Source of the DNA: Hoplostethus atlanticus
Taxonomy: Eukaryota > Chordata > Actinopteri > Trachichthyiformes > Trachichthyidae
DNA length: 64,000 bases
Assembly: GCA_034670405.1 (NCBI GenBank)
Contig: JAXDDX010000004.1
Coordinates: 8,132,001 to 8,196,000 of the forward strand
Direction: 5' to 3'
A program made the translations under genes and the position numbers. Positions within the stretch are counted from its first letter, which is position 1; every line of letters begins with the position of its first letter. Of the stretch, positions 11,868 through 24,200 are shown in pieces. The notes under the pieces were generated by a model. That model worked only from the letters and a program-made list of their open reading frames with translations, was not told the origin of the DNA and ran no database searches.

Positions 11868-14612
11868 CACGAGCCATTGGTTACACACGTGAGGTGACTG
11901 ATAATGGACTGACTTGACCATGTCGAGATCAGCCTGGAACGTCACTGGGAGATAAAAGAGAAGAGAGAATGGAAAAGGACAAGAGAGCACTGGGAAAGAA
12001 AAATGTGAGGGGAGGGACAGTGATGGAGTATTGAATTGATCCCACACCCTTGTGATTAGGCCATAATAACACATGTAAGTGAGCTATGGAGTTAAGATGA
12101 CGGATTTACAGAGTTGCAAAATAAAGCACAATCTTTTAGTCTTTCATCAGCAATAGTCCTGGCTGAAGAAAGCATAAACTGTTGTGTGCCGACTTACGTT
12201 GAATTCAATAGTTTTCAACTGAAAATATCCTGGCAATATGGGCAATGAGCAGTGTGTTATGGATATAAAAATCAACCATCATACTGCTTATGTCAAAACA
12301 TTACATAGTGACTCTTTAACCTTCCTGTGTGCAAGAACAACTAATATAAGACCTGTAAAAACTTTTCATGTGACATTTCCTCTACTCTTTTTTTTTTTTT
12401 CAATTTACACTGAACGAATCCACAATCGCCTGCTGCCGCTAGACCATTATCTCTAATATTTTCTCATTTAGTCTGTAATGCTTTTCTTTAGCCCCAGCTC
12501 ATGTATGGTAAACATAAGCCAGCCATAGTCCATCATTATTCTCATTGATTTCCTTCTGTACTATGTAGCCATAAAAAGCTTAATCTGATATCTCTCATTC
12601 TCTGTTTAATAAATGTAATGTTTATGGGCTCTCTCAAACAACAAGAATTTTATGAGAAAACCATGCAATTCCATATCCCCGAGATAGTTTGACTTTTTCC
12701 TTCCTCACATAAATCACTGCTCTGCTCACATAAGGACATTTTTGGGGAGGACTGTTAAAATAAATTGCTTCAGTGCACTAGCATTGTTGGTGGGATATAC
12801 GTTTGGTCAGACCAACCCCACACCTCTCCATGCATACTGTTAGCTTGTGTGATGCTCGTCCCTAATGAAATATTTATCAGTTTTCATGGCATATATTTAA
12901 AAGAAAACAGAGTGGAAAGACCATTTCATTACTGCACATGCCCTCTCTTAAACATGCATGTGATGGAGATCCACATCACCTAGGCTCTGTCGGTGTAGCC
13001 TCGCTAACAAGGCTGATTTCTGTATCTACAATTAGCCAACTGCAGTAATGTTATTTCACTGGTATTAGCAGCCACGGCTATTTTATAGGCATGATATCAA
13101 AGCAGCAATAATAAAATAAATCCAAAATAACCTAATTCTGGAGTCAAGGGAGAACCACAAATAGCCTTACACACTATCTGAATACTTTATGAGGAAGTCT
13201 ATTTTGGGCTTTCACTTTTTCACATCATGCTGTATTAGAGATGTGCAAAAGCCCAAATTTGCACTTCTGAGGCCCGAGGATGATGATCTTGATTTGTACT
13301 GTAGCCTGTTAATTAGGATGGCGCCAGTGAGTTTTGTTTCAGATATGCTCTATTTAGTTTAAAGAATAATCCAACAGACCCATGAAACAGCTAAGTGGCC
13401 TTGACTTATACTGCACTGCAGGATCATTAGAGACAGGATGTCTTACTGCAGATCCTTATCCTCTCAGCATGGTGCCTCACTGTCCCCTTCACCCACCCTC
13501 ACCGTGAGCCATGATACAGTGCCAAGTACTCTCCTCTCAACAGCACAACTAGAACCAGCATTACACATGTACAAATTACCTCCCAGATTCTCACAAGCAG
13601 GTTCTTCCTAAAATTGAAATTTACCATTTGATGGTTTTTTTTCTAAAAAAAAAATAACCGGTGTAGCTCGACATCAAGCCAAAATAATGACTTTATTCAT
13701 AATGGTTTTTTTTTTATTGTGTACTTGCAAGTTCAAAGGTGAAGGTTTTACTTTACACCACCATTCACCCACAAACAAATGGGGACCAAAAAGATGAAAA
13801 CCAACTACTACATAGAATACTTCTATGCTATTGTACACACGTTCATAATGGCCTGCCTACTTTCCATCTGTGGTCGGAAACTCTCTCAAATGGCTGTCTT
13901 ACAGTTTTACAGCTACTCTTCTCCTCAAGGTTAAACGGATAGCAATAATAAAGCATTATGAGCACTATGGTTGATGAAGTTCGATCTAGACAGGTCTTTG
14001 TAGGTCATCTCTGGTCTGGATATGGACCCTTACTTTATTCCACTCCAACAGTTCATATTATGAATTCTGGATCTTGTGTGTGTGTGTGTGTGTGTGTATT
14101 CACCTGCCACAATATTAGGATCAACCTCAGAAAATATCAGCACTACAAACTGCACAGGACAGAACCACATGGCGAAACACAGTTCTCGAAGGAGCTGTAG
14201 TGCATGAAGAAAACCTCCTGCCGACCGCAAAAGACAAACAACAACAAAATGAGAGGCTTTCCAGCGAAAAGAAAACTGCAAATAAGTCTTAAGGACAAAA
14301 CACACCCTACCCTGAGTGACCACAGACAATAATGATGACGGGTTCATGTTCTGGCAAAGTTTACTACAGAAATGAGGTTTCAAATTGAATATTCCTAAAA
14401 GCTTTATTTTAGACATAAGTGAGTCATCAAAAAAACAAGCTTTGATTGGTGTCAGTGACAGCATGGCTTCACGTTGTGCCACAGTGTGAGTCATCCCAAA
14501 GGCACTGGGAGAGGCAATTAGGTCCGCTGCCTTCATGGGCACACAGTGGGTGGGTGGACTGACACGGAGGCAGACATGAGGACGTGAACCGGCGTGCATG
14601 GGCTCACTCACG

Positions 14613-14644
<32 letters not shown>

Positions 14645-17600
14645 TCCATATCCTCTGAACTGTTATCTCAAATTCAGCACATTCTGGAAACAGACCCTTG
14701 TACGTGTTCTGTCTCTCATCCATACCTCTTACACACAGACACACACATGCTTCTCAAAACTGCCATTTTTCTGTCAACTCCTCCACCAAACAGTTTGACA
14801 ACAGTGAGTCACCACTGCTTGTGCTGCCAGCCGCCAGTGTGTTTCAGCAATCGTCGGCTGAGTGACAGGTTGACACAGCACAAACAGCCCAGCTATGGAA
14901 GCTGGGAGAAGACCTGAAGACTCTTGGCATGGCCCGGGGCCCATTTCTTAAGACAGCACAAAAATACTGCTTTTTGTCAGTGTGAGCTTCAAACGTGGCT
15001 TGATTTCTGTTATACAATCTTATGCTGAGGGTTGAAATACCATCAGAATTCAGTAAACTGAAAAATCAATACTGTTTCTTCAATTTAGATTAAGGAAAAA
15101 TGTATTTAAGGTTAATTAAGAATCAGAATCAAATTTATTGGCCAAGTAAATTTGCACATACAAGGAATTTGACTCGGTGACGTTGGTGCATTAAAAAACA
15201 GACACAGACAATCAAATAAAGAAACTCAAACACTCAAACAATCAACAATCAATATATACAATGAAAGTTGTGTATTAGTGTAATTAAAGAACTCTGAGTA
15301 ATTACATACACACCAATAACTCTGTGCACAGTTAGTACTGCAGTTAGTTCCTGGCAGCAAATAAACACTATCACATGTGTTCACCTGTACTAATAGTATC
15401 TGAATCTGAGCATTTATCCAGGAGACAGTCTTATCTATGATTCAGCTGCTGCAACTAGTGATGCTGCTTCGAATGGGGGGAGGTCTGTGACTGCTGGCCC
15501 ATGCACTGAATAATTGATTCCCTATGGACCCCAAGCAAAGGCTAAAGGTTTTTATTTCTACACCTCCCTTCAGGAAATCAAATACTGTCATTGATTTTTT
15601 ACAAACTCATCATAGTTCTTTCATGGCTTAAAGGTTTGGCCACTGCAAGAGAAGGGAGGAAACAGCTGAGGATGCTTCAATGAAAAAGAGAAAAAAGAAT
15701 GAAGGTGGATGTGAAGAAGGACAGAGCGAAAGAGAGAGACAGATAGGCAGTCCAATATTCAGTGGAGCAGTGTTGAAGAAGCTAACATCAAATGGAGCCA
15801 TTCTAGCAGAAAGTGGAGCACACCAAATGCCATGTGCTTGGTTCTCTCTTTGGGGTTATTTCAAGCTTAAGAGATACAGAAGGACCCAGTGAGGCGCTGA
15901 AGTGAAGCATGCCTCCTCTATTCTCATACAATACACGAACAACATAGAAAGTGTATTACTCCAAATGGTTCTCTTTGCTCTCTTGGCAACCACATCACAC
16001 ACTATGGTTATGGTTCAATTGCAAGCTGTAGCTTGACCTCTGGTATTCTCCAGGAACTATGTCCATATGCTTCCTATGGAATACTATATACTGGGTACTA
16101 ATGTTAGTGAAAATGTCACGGCATTTGACACAGGACATCCCTCTGTTTTCTTTCTGTCCTTCTACTGTCCAACTGGGTGGAATCACTGGCTGAATAAACA
16201 ATTACCACATGGCCCTACTGGAAAAGAGAGCTCGACTCATCTTAGTCCAGCTTTTTTCCCATCGCCACACACCTTCACAAATCAAACTTTTAATTCAGCC
16301 AAATGCACACGGCACATCTCAAATCATTTTCCAATCCCAGCTCCAGTCGTACATGTCAGTTTGAAGCATTGACCTTAATTCTTGACTCATAATTCTGGGT
16401 GTGATATCAAGGGCAGTTTGGAGCATCGCCATGCTCTGTGTTATGAGGTCGGATGACACTTTTCAAAAGACACTATAAAATGTCTATTTTTATGATGGGA
16501 CTGATATGTTCTGCTTGTCCAATTCACACAAGTCCTGGTTCAGAGACATGATAAGCATAAAAGCTTCACAGGCCAGGTCAATACAAATGTGGAACGCATC
16601 AGACAAATGTAACTCAACCTCTGTGTATGTCATTGTTTATGTGTAAATAATCATGTTTTTCACGACAGGTCCATGTGCCCAGGTTCATCTCAGAGATTGA
16701 TCAGAATCATCTCTCTACTATATAGTCTAGCATTAGTACGAATCAGTGGGTCAAGACCTGAAGATTTACTGGATTCCTGGCTAAGATAGAAGATAGGATG
16801 TATATAAGGCTACAGTTTTCACATCAGAAAAAAACAGATATTTGGTGTTTCTGAGTGTTTCTGAGTTTCTTACAAAAAAGACAATAATGCTGCTGTGACC
16901 AGGAGCTTATTTCCTTATATGTATAGGTGTTTATTTTACTACTCTATTCCAATTATGGGTATATACATTCATTATTGAGCTCTTACATATTGTCAGTCTG
17001 TATATCAATAGATTAATCAATACATTGGGGAATGAAAATATATCTGCATTCCTATCATCTGTGTTGGAGCTAGGGCTATGGACCTTTTGTTGATATATCA
17101 GGCCGATATTGGCCTCTTATTAAAGGTCCCATATTATGGAAAACGGTTTATTCCTGGCGCTTATACATGTTCCACAGGAAATTACTTCCCTAAGCAGCTG
17201 AGAAAATTTGAAATCTGGAAGTCAACCCGTTTTTCTGTATTTTCCTTTTTCCCAAAACGGTGCCAAAGATAGGAGAAAAACAGCCCGTTTCAGAAAATGG
17301 TTCCTTTGGACGTCATAAGGTGCAAATCCAGCCCCTCTCAGAGCATGCCCACGCCCAGTTGAACAACCAATCCCATTTACGTCGTTGCAAAATGCAGCTC
17401 ACGGCAGTGCCGCAAGCCGTTGCTTATGGTGCATTCCATTGTACTCGGAAATCGATAATTCCGAGTCGGTATTCCTAACTTCCAATCTAAATGTGTTCCA
17501 GTGCATCTGCTCGGGAAAACATAATCGCCCGCTGCAAACTCATGTTTGTATGTAAGTCTCAGAATGTTACAAGATCTAAACTCAACATCAACTACTACAG

Positions 17601-20600
17601 CGCCATTAGTGAAGAGAATCGGCGCTATCACATTCGGACGCCGTTTTTTTCCGAGACACTGGAATGCACATTACTTTGCGACTGGTAAAAATTCGGGATA
17701 ATCAACTCTCCTTATTTTTTTTAAGGGGGAACCCCCGCAAGTCTCCCCAAAACCAGAAAAAGGGGAAATTTTTTTTTTTTTTCGGCAACGGCTACGTTTT
17801 TTTTTTCCCCGAGGGGAAAGAAATTTTAAAGGGGCTTGTTTAGCAACCAGGTTTGGGAAAAAGAAAAAAAAATTAAAATGGGGAAAATTTTAAATTGGGA
17901 ACCCCCCTTGGTAAAACTGTGGGTTTTTTGTTTTTATTTTAAAAAAAATTTGGGTAATTAAAAGGGGGAAAAAATTTTTGGGGGGCACCTTTTTTTGGGG
18001 ATTTTTTTTGGGGAAAAAAGCTGGAAAAAAAAAGTAAAAAAATTTTTTTTTTTTGGTTTGTGATCAATTTAAATTATTTGTTCGAAAAATTTTCTGTTTT
18101 GTCTTTGGGTTTCCAAAAACTTAGCACCATTAAAAAAACGGGGAGGTTGTTTTCCCTCTTTGGGAAAAAATTTACCCCAAAAATTTTTTTTAAAAACCCA
18201 AAAAAGTTCCCCCCCTTTTCTCAGTTTTATTTAATAACTTATCATGGCCTTTGCGGACGCCCCGGGTGTGTCCAATAATAAAAACCCGGGGAAAAAAATT
18301 TTCCGGGTTTCCCTTGGAAATAAGTGGACGTTATGCCCTTCCCCCCTTCAGCTAGCCAAACAGGGTCTCTTCCCCTTTTTTTGGGCCCCCCCTTTTTAAA
18401 GGGTTTAAAACTTTTTTTTTTTTTTTTTTTAAATTTTTTTTTCCCCCCCTTTTTTTTTCTTTAAAATTTTTTTTTTTTTTTTTTTTTAAAATAAATTTTT
18501 TTTAAATTAAAGGGGTCGCCCCCTTCCCCCCTTTTTCAAACCTTTTTGGGTTTTTTTAAAACATGTTTTTGGGCTTTGGGTTTTTAAAATCTTTAACCCT
18601 TTGTAAAACAGTTTGTTTTTAAATTTGGGGAAAAAAGGGTTTAAACCCAAAACAAAGCTGGGTTTTGGTTTTTTTGATTTTTAATTTAAAAGTTTGTTAA
18701 GGGGGGGTTTTAAATTTTGCCCAAAAATTTTTTTTTTTTTTAAAATGTAGATCCTTCCCCCCAGAAAAAAAAAGGGAAGGGGTTAAAAATTAAACCTTTA
18801 AAAAAAAAATTTAAGAAATTTTTTTAAAATTTTTTTTACTATTTTTTTTTGAAATTAAATTTTGTTTTCTTTGTTTTATTTTTCCATTTGGGGTTTTTCC
18901 CAAAACTGTAACTAAAAAATTTTTGGCCAAAAGGAAGGGTTTTTTTGGATTTTGTTTTATGGCGAGGTTTTTGTCCTTCCGAAAAAAGACTTGTTTTTTT
19001 TTGAAATTTTCAAAAAAAAGGAAAAAAAATTGGGTTTGGCCGGTTCGCCTTTAAAAACCCTTTGTTAACCATTTTTTTTTAACCCCATTGGAAGCTTTTT
19101 ACAAAAAAAAAAAATTTTTAAAGGTTAATGGATTCACCAAAAGTTGTTTAATAGTAATGAAGTTTAAAAGCAAAAAGGGACGGAGGAAATTTTTTTTTCA
19201 AGGGAAAAAACCTTTTTTTTCCTGGTTTTAATTTTTTGCAAAAAAATTAAAAGTTTTCAATTTCTGCACAAATAAAAATTTTTATTTTTTTGGCCCAATT
19301 TTAAAAAGATTAAGTTCTCATGAAAAAGGGTTTTTTGTTTCCCAAAAAATTATTCCTTTACCCCTAACCCAAAAAAAAAAAACGGGGGGGGGGTTTTTTG
19401 GGGGCCCCGGGGGGGGGGGGATTGTCAATTCTTTATTTAATTTAAATTTTAAAATCTGGGGAAAAAAAACCCTATTTTTAAAAAATTTTTTTTAAAAGAA
19501 CAGATAAAGGGTTAAAATTGCCCATAACCACCTGGTTCATCTGATTTTAATGGAAAAAAAACTTTAAAATTTTTAATTCCGTCCTTTTTAAAAATTATTT
19601 TTTTTTGGGTTTTTGCATTAAATTTTTTTTTTAAAACATTTCTGCGGGTCCTGGGAAATTTTAAACAAATCATTTTAGGGTTTTTTTCCAAATTGCAAAA
19701 AATCGAAAAAGTTTTTCATGAAATTTATTTCTTTTTGGGCCCCAAAAAAAATTACTCTTTTTTAAAAATCCCAAGAAAGTTAGGTATATGAAACAAAGAG
19801 GGTTTTTTTTTAAAAAAATTTTTTTAAGAAGGCATCCCCTTTTTCTTTTTTGGAAAAAAATTTCCAAAAGGGTGAAAAAAGGGGGTTGCCAAAAGTTTCC
19901 AAAATTGGTTAGTTTAAAAACCAGAAATTAAAAATCAAAAACCCACCCCTTATCCCCCCTTTCTTTTTGACAAATTTACCCCCCAAAAAAAGCAAACCCT
20001 TTTGTTTTTTAAAAAATTAATTTTGCCCCCGGGCTATTAAAACAAACAAATTCCCTTTTTTAAATTAATTTTTTTAAAAATACCAAGGTTCCCCCCCTCA
20101 ATTTACAATTTCCCCCTGAGGAAAAAAGGTTATGGTGAATGGGTTTTTGGCGTTTTAAATTGCTAGGTTTTTACCCAATCCCCCCAAATTTTGGGACCCA
20201 ATTGGGAAAACGCCGCCCTTTCCACCCCAAATTTGGGGGAGGGGTTTGGCCCGCTGGGACCAGTCCCCAAAATCAGGGGGGGGGAGGGGAAGGGGTCAGG
20301 GGACAAAACGTTCCAGTTACAAACCCCCGGGGTTTTATGGGTTTTTCCCAAATGGCCGGTAGACTTGTTGGCCATGGCCTGGCTTTTTTAAAAAGGCCTT
20401 TGGGCCGGACCCCTAAAAAAAAAAAAAAAAAAAAATTTGGGTTAGAAAAAATTTTTTTTTTTGGGGGGGCCCCCCAAAAAGTATTTTTTAAATATTTTAT
20501 TGGGGGGGGGCAAATACATTTTAATTTTAACTTTTAGGGTTTTTTTTGGGGAAAAAAAATTAAAATGAGAAAAATAAAATTTTTTTGTAGGCTTGGTTTA

Positions 20601-21227
20601 AAAGTTTTTTTAAATTTAAAACCTTTCCCCCCGTCAAAGTTTGTTTGTCTTTTTTTGTTCGCTAATGCCCCTTGCATTTTCTTCGCCCCCAAATTTTTTT
20701 GGCCAAGTTTTTCCCAAAAAAAATTTGGGGGGGGGGTAATACGGCATCCCCCAAAGGGTAATATAAAAAACCCCAAATTTGTCAAAAAATCCAAGTTTTT
20801 CCCCATAATGGTTTTTTTCCCTTTTAAATGAGGGGCTTTTTTAAATAACTTCAAACCGTGCCCCTTTTAAAAAAAAAGATCAAAAAAAGGGGAAAAGAAT
20901 TTTAAAATTTCTTTTAAAAAATTTTAAATTTCAAAAAAGCTTTTCCATTTTCCCAAATTTAAAAAATTTTTTGAAAATTTAAATTTTTTTTTGCTGGTTG
21001 CGTTTTTTCAATTTTTAAAAAATTAAAAAAATGGTTTTTGTCATATTGCTTAACGGGGGCATGAATTTTAAAATCCCTGTTACTGATCTCTGTCCACTCG
21101 CTCCCTGCTTCGCCTCAGCCCTGTCCACTACTCCGCTCTGTCTACCTCCCCGGTTTTTCTTATAATAAACCTTTGTTCATCTCCCTCTGAGTTTCGGTTC
21201 TGCTTTTGGGTCCACTGGGATACCGTA

Positions 21228-21277
<50 letters not shown>

Positions 21278-24200
21278 TCTAGCATTAGTACGAATCAGTG
21301 GGTCAAGCCCTGAAGATTTACTGGATTCCTGGCTAAGATAGAAGATAGGATGTATATAAGGCTACAGTTTTCACATCAGAAAAAAACAGATATTTGGTGT
21401 TTCTGAGTGTTTCTGAGTTTCTTACAAAAAAGACAATAATGCTGCTGTGACCAGGAGCTTGTTTCCTTATATGTATAGGTGTTTATTTTACTACTCTATT
21501 CCAATTATGGGTATATACATTCATTATTGAGCTCTTACATATTGTCAGTTTGTATATCAATAGATTAATCAATACATTGGGGAATGAAAATATATCTGCA
21601 TTCCTATATCATCTGTGTTGGAGCTAGGGCTATGGACCTATATATATGTTTGTTGATATATCAGGCCGATATTGGCCTCTTATTAAAGGTCCCATATTAT
21701 GGAAAACGGTTTATTCCTGGCGCTTATACATGTTCCACAGGAAATTACTTCCCTAAGCAGCTGAGAAAATTTGAAATCTGGAAGTCAACCCGTTTTTCTG
21801 TATTTTACTTTTTCCCAAAACGGTGCCAAAGATAGGAGAAAAACAGCCCGTTTCAGAAAATGGTTCCTTTGGACGTCATAAAGTGCAAATCCAGCCCCTC
21901 TCAGAGCATGCCCACGCCCAGTTGAACAACCAATCCCATTTACGTCGTCGCAACGGCAACGGCAGTGCCGCAAGCCGTTGCTTATGATGCATTCCATTGT
22001 ACTCGGAAATCGATAATTCCGAGTCGGTATTCCTAACTTCCAATCTAAATGTGTTCCAGTGCATCTGCTCGGGAAAACATAATCGCCCGCAGCAAACTCA
22101 TGTTTGTATGGTAAGTCTCAGAATGTTACAAGCATCTAAACTCAACATCAACTACTACAGCGCCATTAGTGAAGAGAATCGGCGCATATCACATTCGGAC
22201 GCCGTTTTTTCTGAGTACACTGGAATGCACCATTACTTTGCAACGACTGAAGCTAAAACAACATATCAGGAGATATATCAACTCTCCAGTTATTATTTTG
22301 TAGGATGCAGGCAGCAACATAGATCCCTGCACAGTCTCCCAACACGCGAAAATGCCAGGACAGAGTGGATTAATTTTATTTTTAACGGCAACGGCTACAG
22401 TTTTTTCTGTGTGTGATGATCAGTCCTCAGACTGCTTGAGCAACGGCAGGATTAGCATCTAAATTGAAGCTTAAAGATGGAGCAATTCATAAGGTACGTG
22501 ACCCATCTGCAAAATTGGAATCTGTAAGTGTCACCATGTTTTGATTTAATTTACCAAATTAGTCTGGTTAGTATATTCACTGCTGGTTAGCTAACGAGCT
22601 AGCGGGGCTAGCCACGGGCTTGTTGGGCGTGGAAGAAGTAAGAAAACTAAAGCTGGAGTCATTAAAAGTAAAGTAAAGTAAAAGTAAAGTTATTGGTTGG
22701 AGTCAGGACTCATCTTAAAGTTATTTGTTGGGACCAGTGTCTGTTTTATAAGTCTGTCGAACGTGTCAGGCTTGGTAAACTTTAGCCACCATTAGTACAA
22801 TCGTGTTTGGTTGTTTGGCTGCGCTGTTTGGATGCAAATAGATTGCATCCAATAATATATTGGTTAACTAGCTCAACAAAATTGTCAATCCTAGCTTGTC
22901 TGCAAGTTGTATTCAATAAGCTTATGGACATGAGCCATAAATAGACCGGCTACAGCAGAGAGTGTCGCTCACACATCCACATACACAAACACAAGGCACG
23001 AAAGTACAATATTACACAGAATTGTTATCATTGAGAAACTAAGTGGAACCGCCTCAGCTGCCTCTTCCCATTCTGGGTCAGACTCCGGCTCAAACATGTA
23101 CGGTCTCAGTGTTGGTTCTGGAGCGGCCGCCATGGTTATGGTAGATTTCTGCATCAAGCTTATTTGTTTACCTTGAGCAGCATGGGCGCTCTGCTCTCCG
23201 CCTCCGCCAGGCGATCGCGTGTAGGTTGTATGTAATGAGCACTGCTCTGATTGGCCGCCTCACGCCTCACTCACGGAGTGAGGCGGCCAATCAGAGCAGT
23301 GCTCATTACATACAACCTCCACGCCCTCAAAACAGCCTGTTCTTTACAATGGAGAAAATGAGAGACTGAAACACACACCACAGAAGCTGGTTTTAGGATT
23401 TTTTTTTATATAGACTTCACAAACGTCTTGTAAAGACCCCCAGGAACAGTTTAAATAGCCCAAAATGAGTACAATACCCCCCCTTTAAATATCAGACTGT
23501 CAGATCCTCCCTGCAGCTACATAGAAGACATAAAGACATAAACAACTTTACAGACTGTAAAACCTGAAAGAAATCTCTTTGCTCATTTTATTCACTCATT
23601 TAATTATTCATATTATTTTTATTGCAAATTAATTATTGATTGATTGCTTAATGTATCCCAGTGTTTTCCTGTCCAGGTGTCTGGTGGTCATCCTGCCTTA
23701 AAGAGCTGCTAACCCTAAACAAATTTCTGGGTTTCAATGGAGAGTTTTAGTGTATAGCTTGTAGTTTATGCTGTTTCAGAGGCTTTTTCCGTCCTTCCAG
23801 AAATACAATGTACTTGTATTTTTGGTATGAAAATGGTCAAATTTAAAGATATGGAATATTAAAAGATATGGCTATTTGTGACTTCAGTATAAAAATATCA
23901 GTATCAGCCTTCAAAACCCATATTGTTGAAGCTAGTATTTTTTTATGCACTGATTAAGGATTCAGTCTTTAGTAGCAACAAAATCAATACAGAGCTTCAA
24001 TCGGCATTCACAATAGTTCGCTCTAGAGTAGTAGTATGAAGTATGAATACTGCAAAAAGGTCACAGTGAGTGAACTTTCTTTCTTCAAGGATAAACATCT
24101 TTTTTTTTTCTCTCCCTGGTTATTTACATTCTGTTATGCAACAAATAAACAGTGCTGGTCAATTACTGCACAAACTAACATGTACTGTACAGTATATTTG

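Larger units (their letters stand above)
21683..23488. mobile_element. Decayed DNA transposon with THAP-like and [12 protein letters not shown] protein remnants
   Basis: The left end reads TTAAAGGTCCCATATTATGG and the right end, inverted, starts TTAAAGG then GGGGTATTG. The outer seven bases are a shared inverted terminus and the rest is only loosely similar. Inside are a plus-strand zinc-finger-like remnant, a minus-strand acidic peptide remnant and a perfect hairpin. The teleost genomic repeat with this start is familiar to me; the superfamily (ISL2EU or PIF-like) is a guess. The target-site duplication is not clear. Confidence 0.5.

Noticed and set aside
14030-14641. 203-codon minus-strand frame in the KCNK10 intron
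   Set aside because: Bounded by CA/TG microsatellites at both ends; no homology signal.
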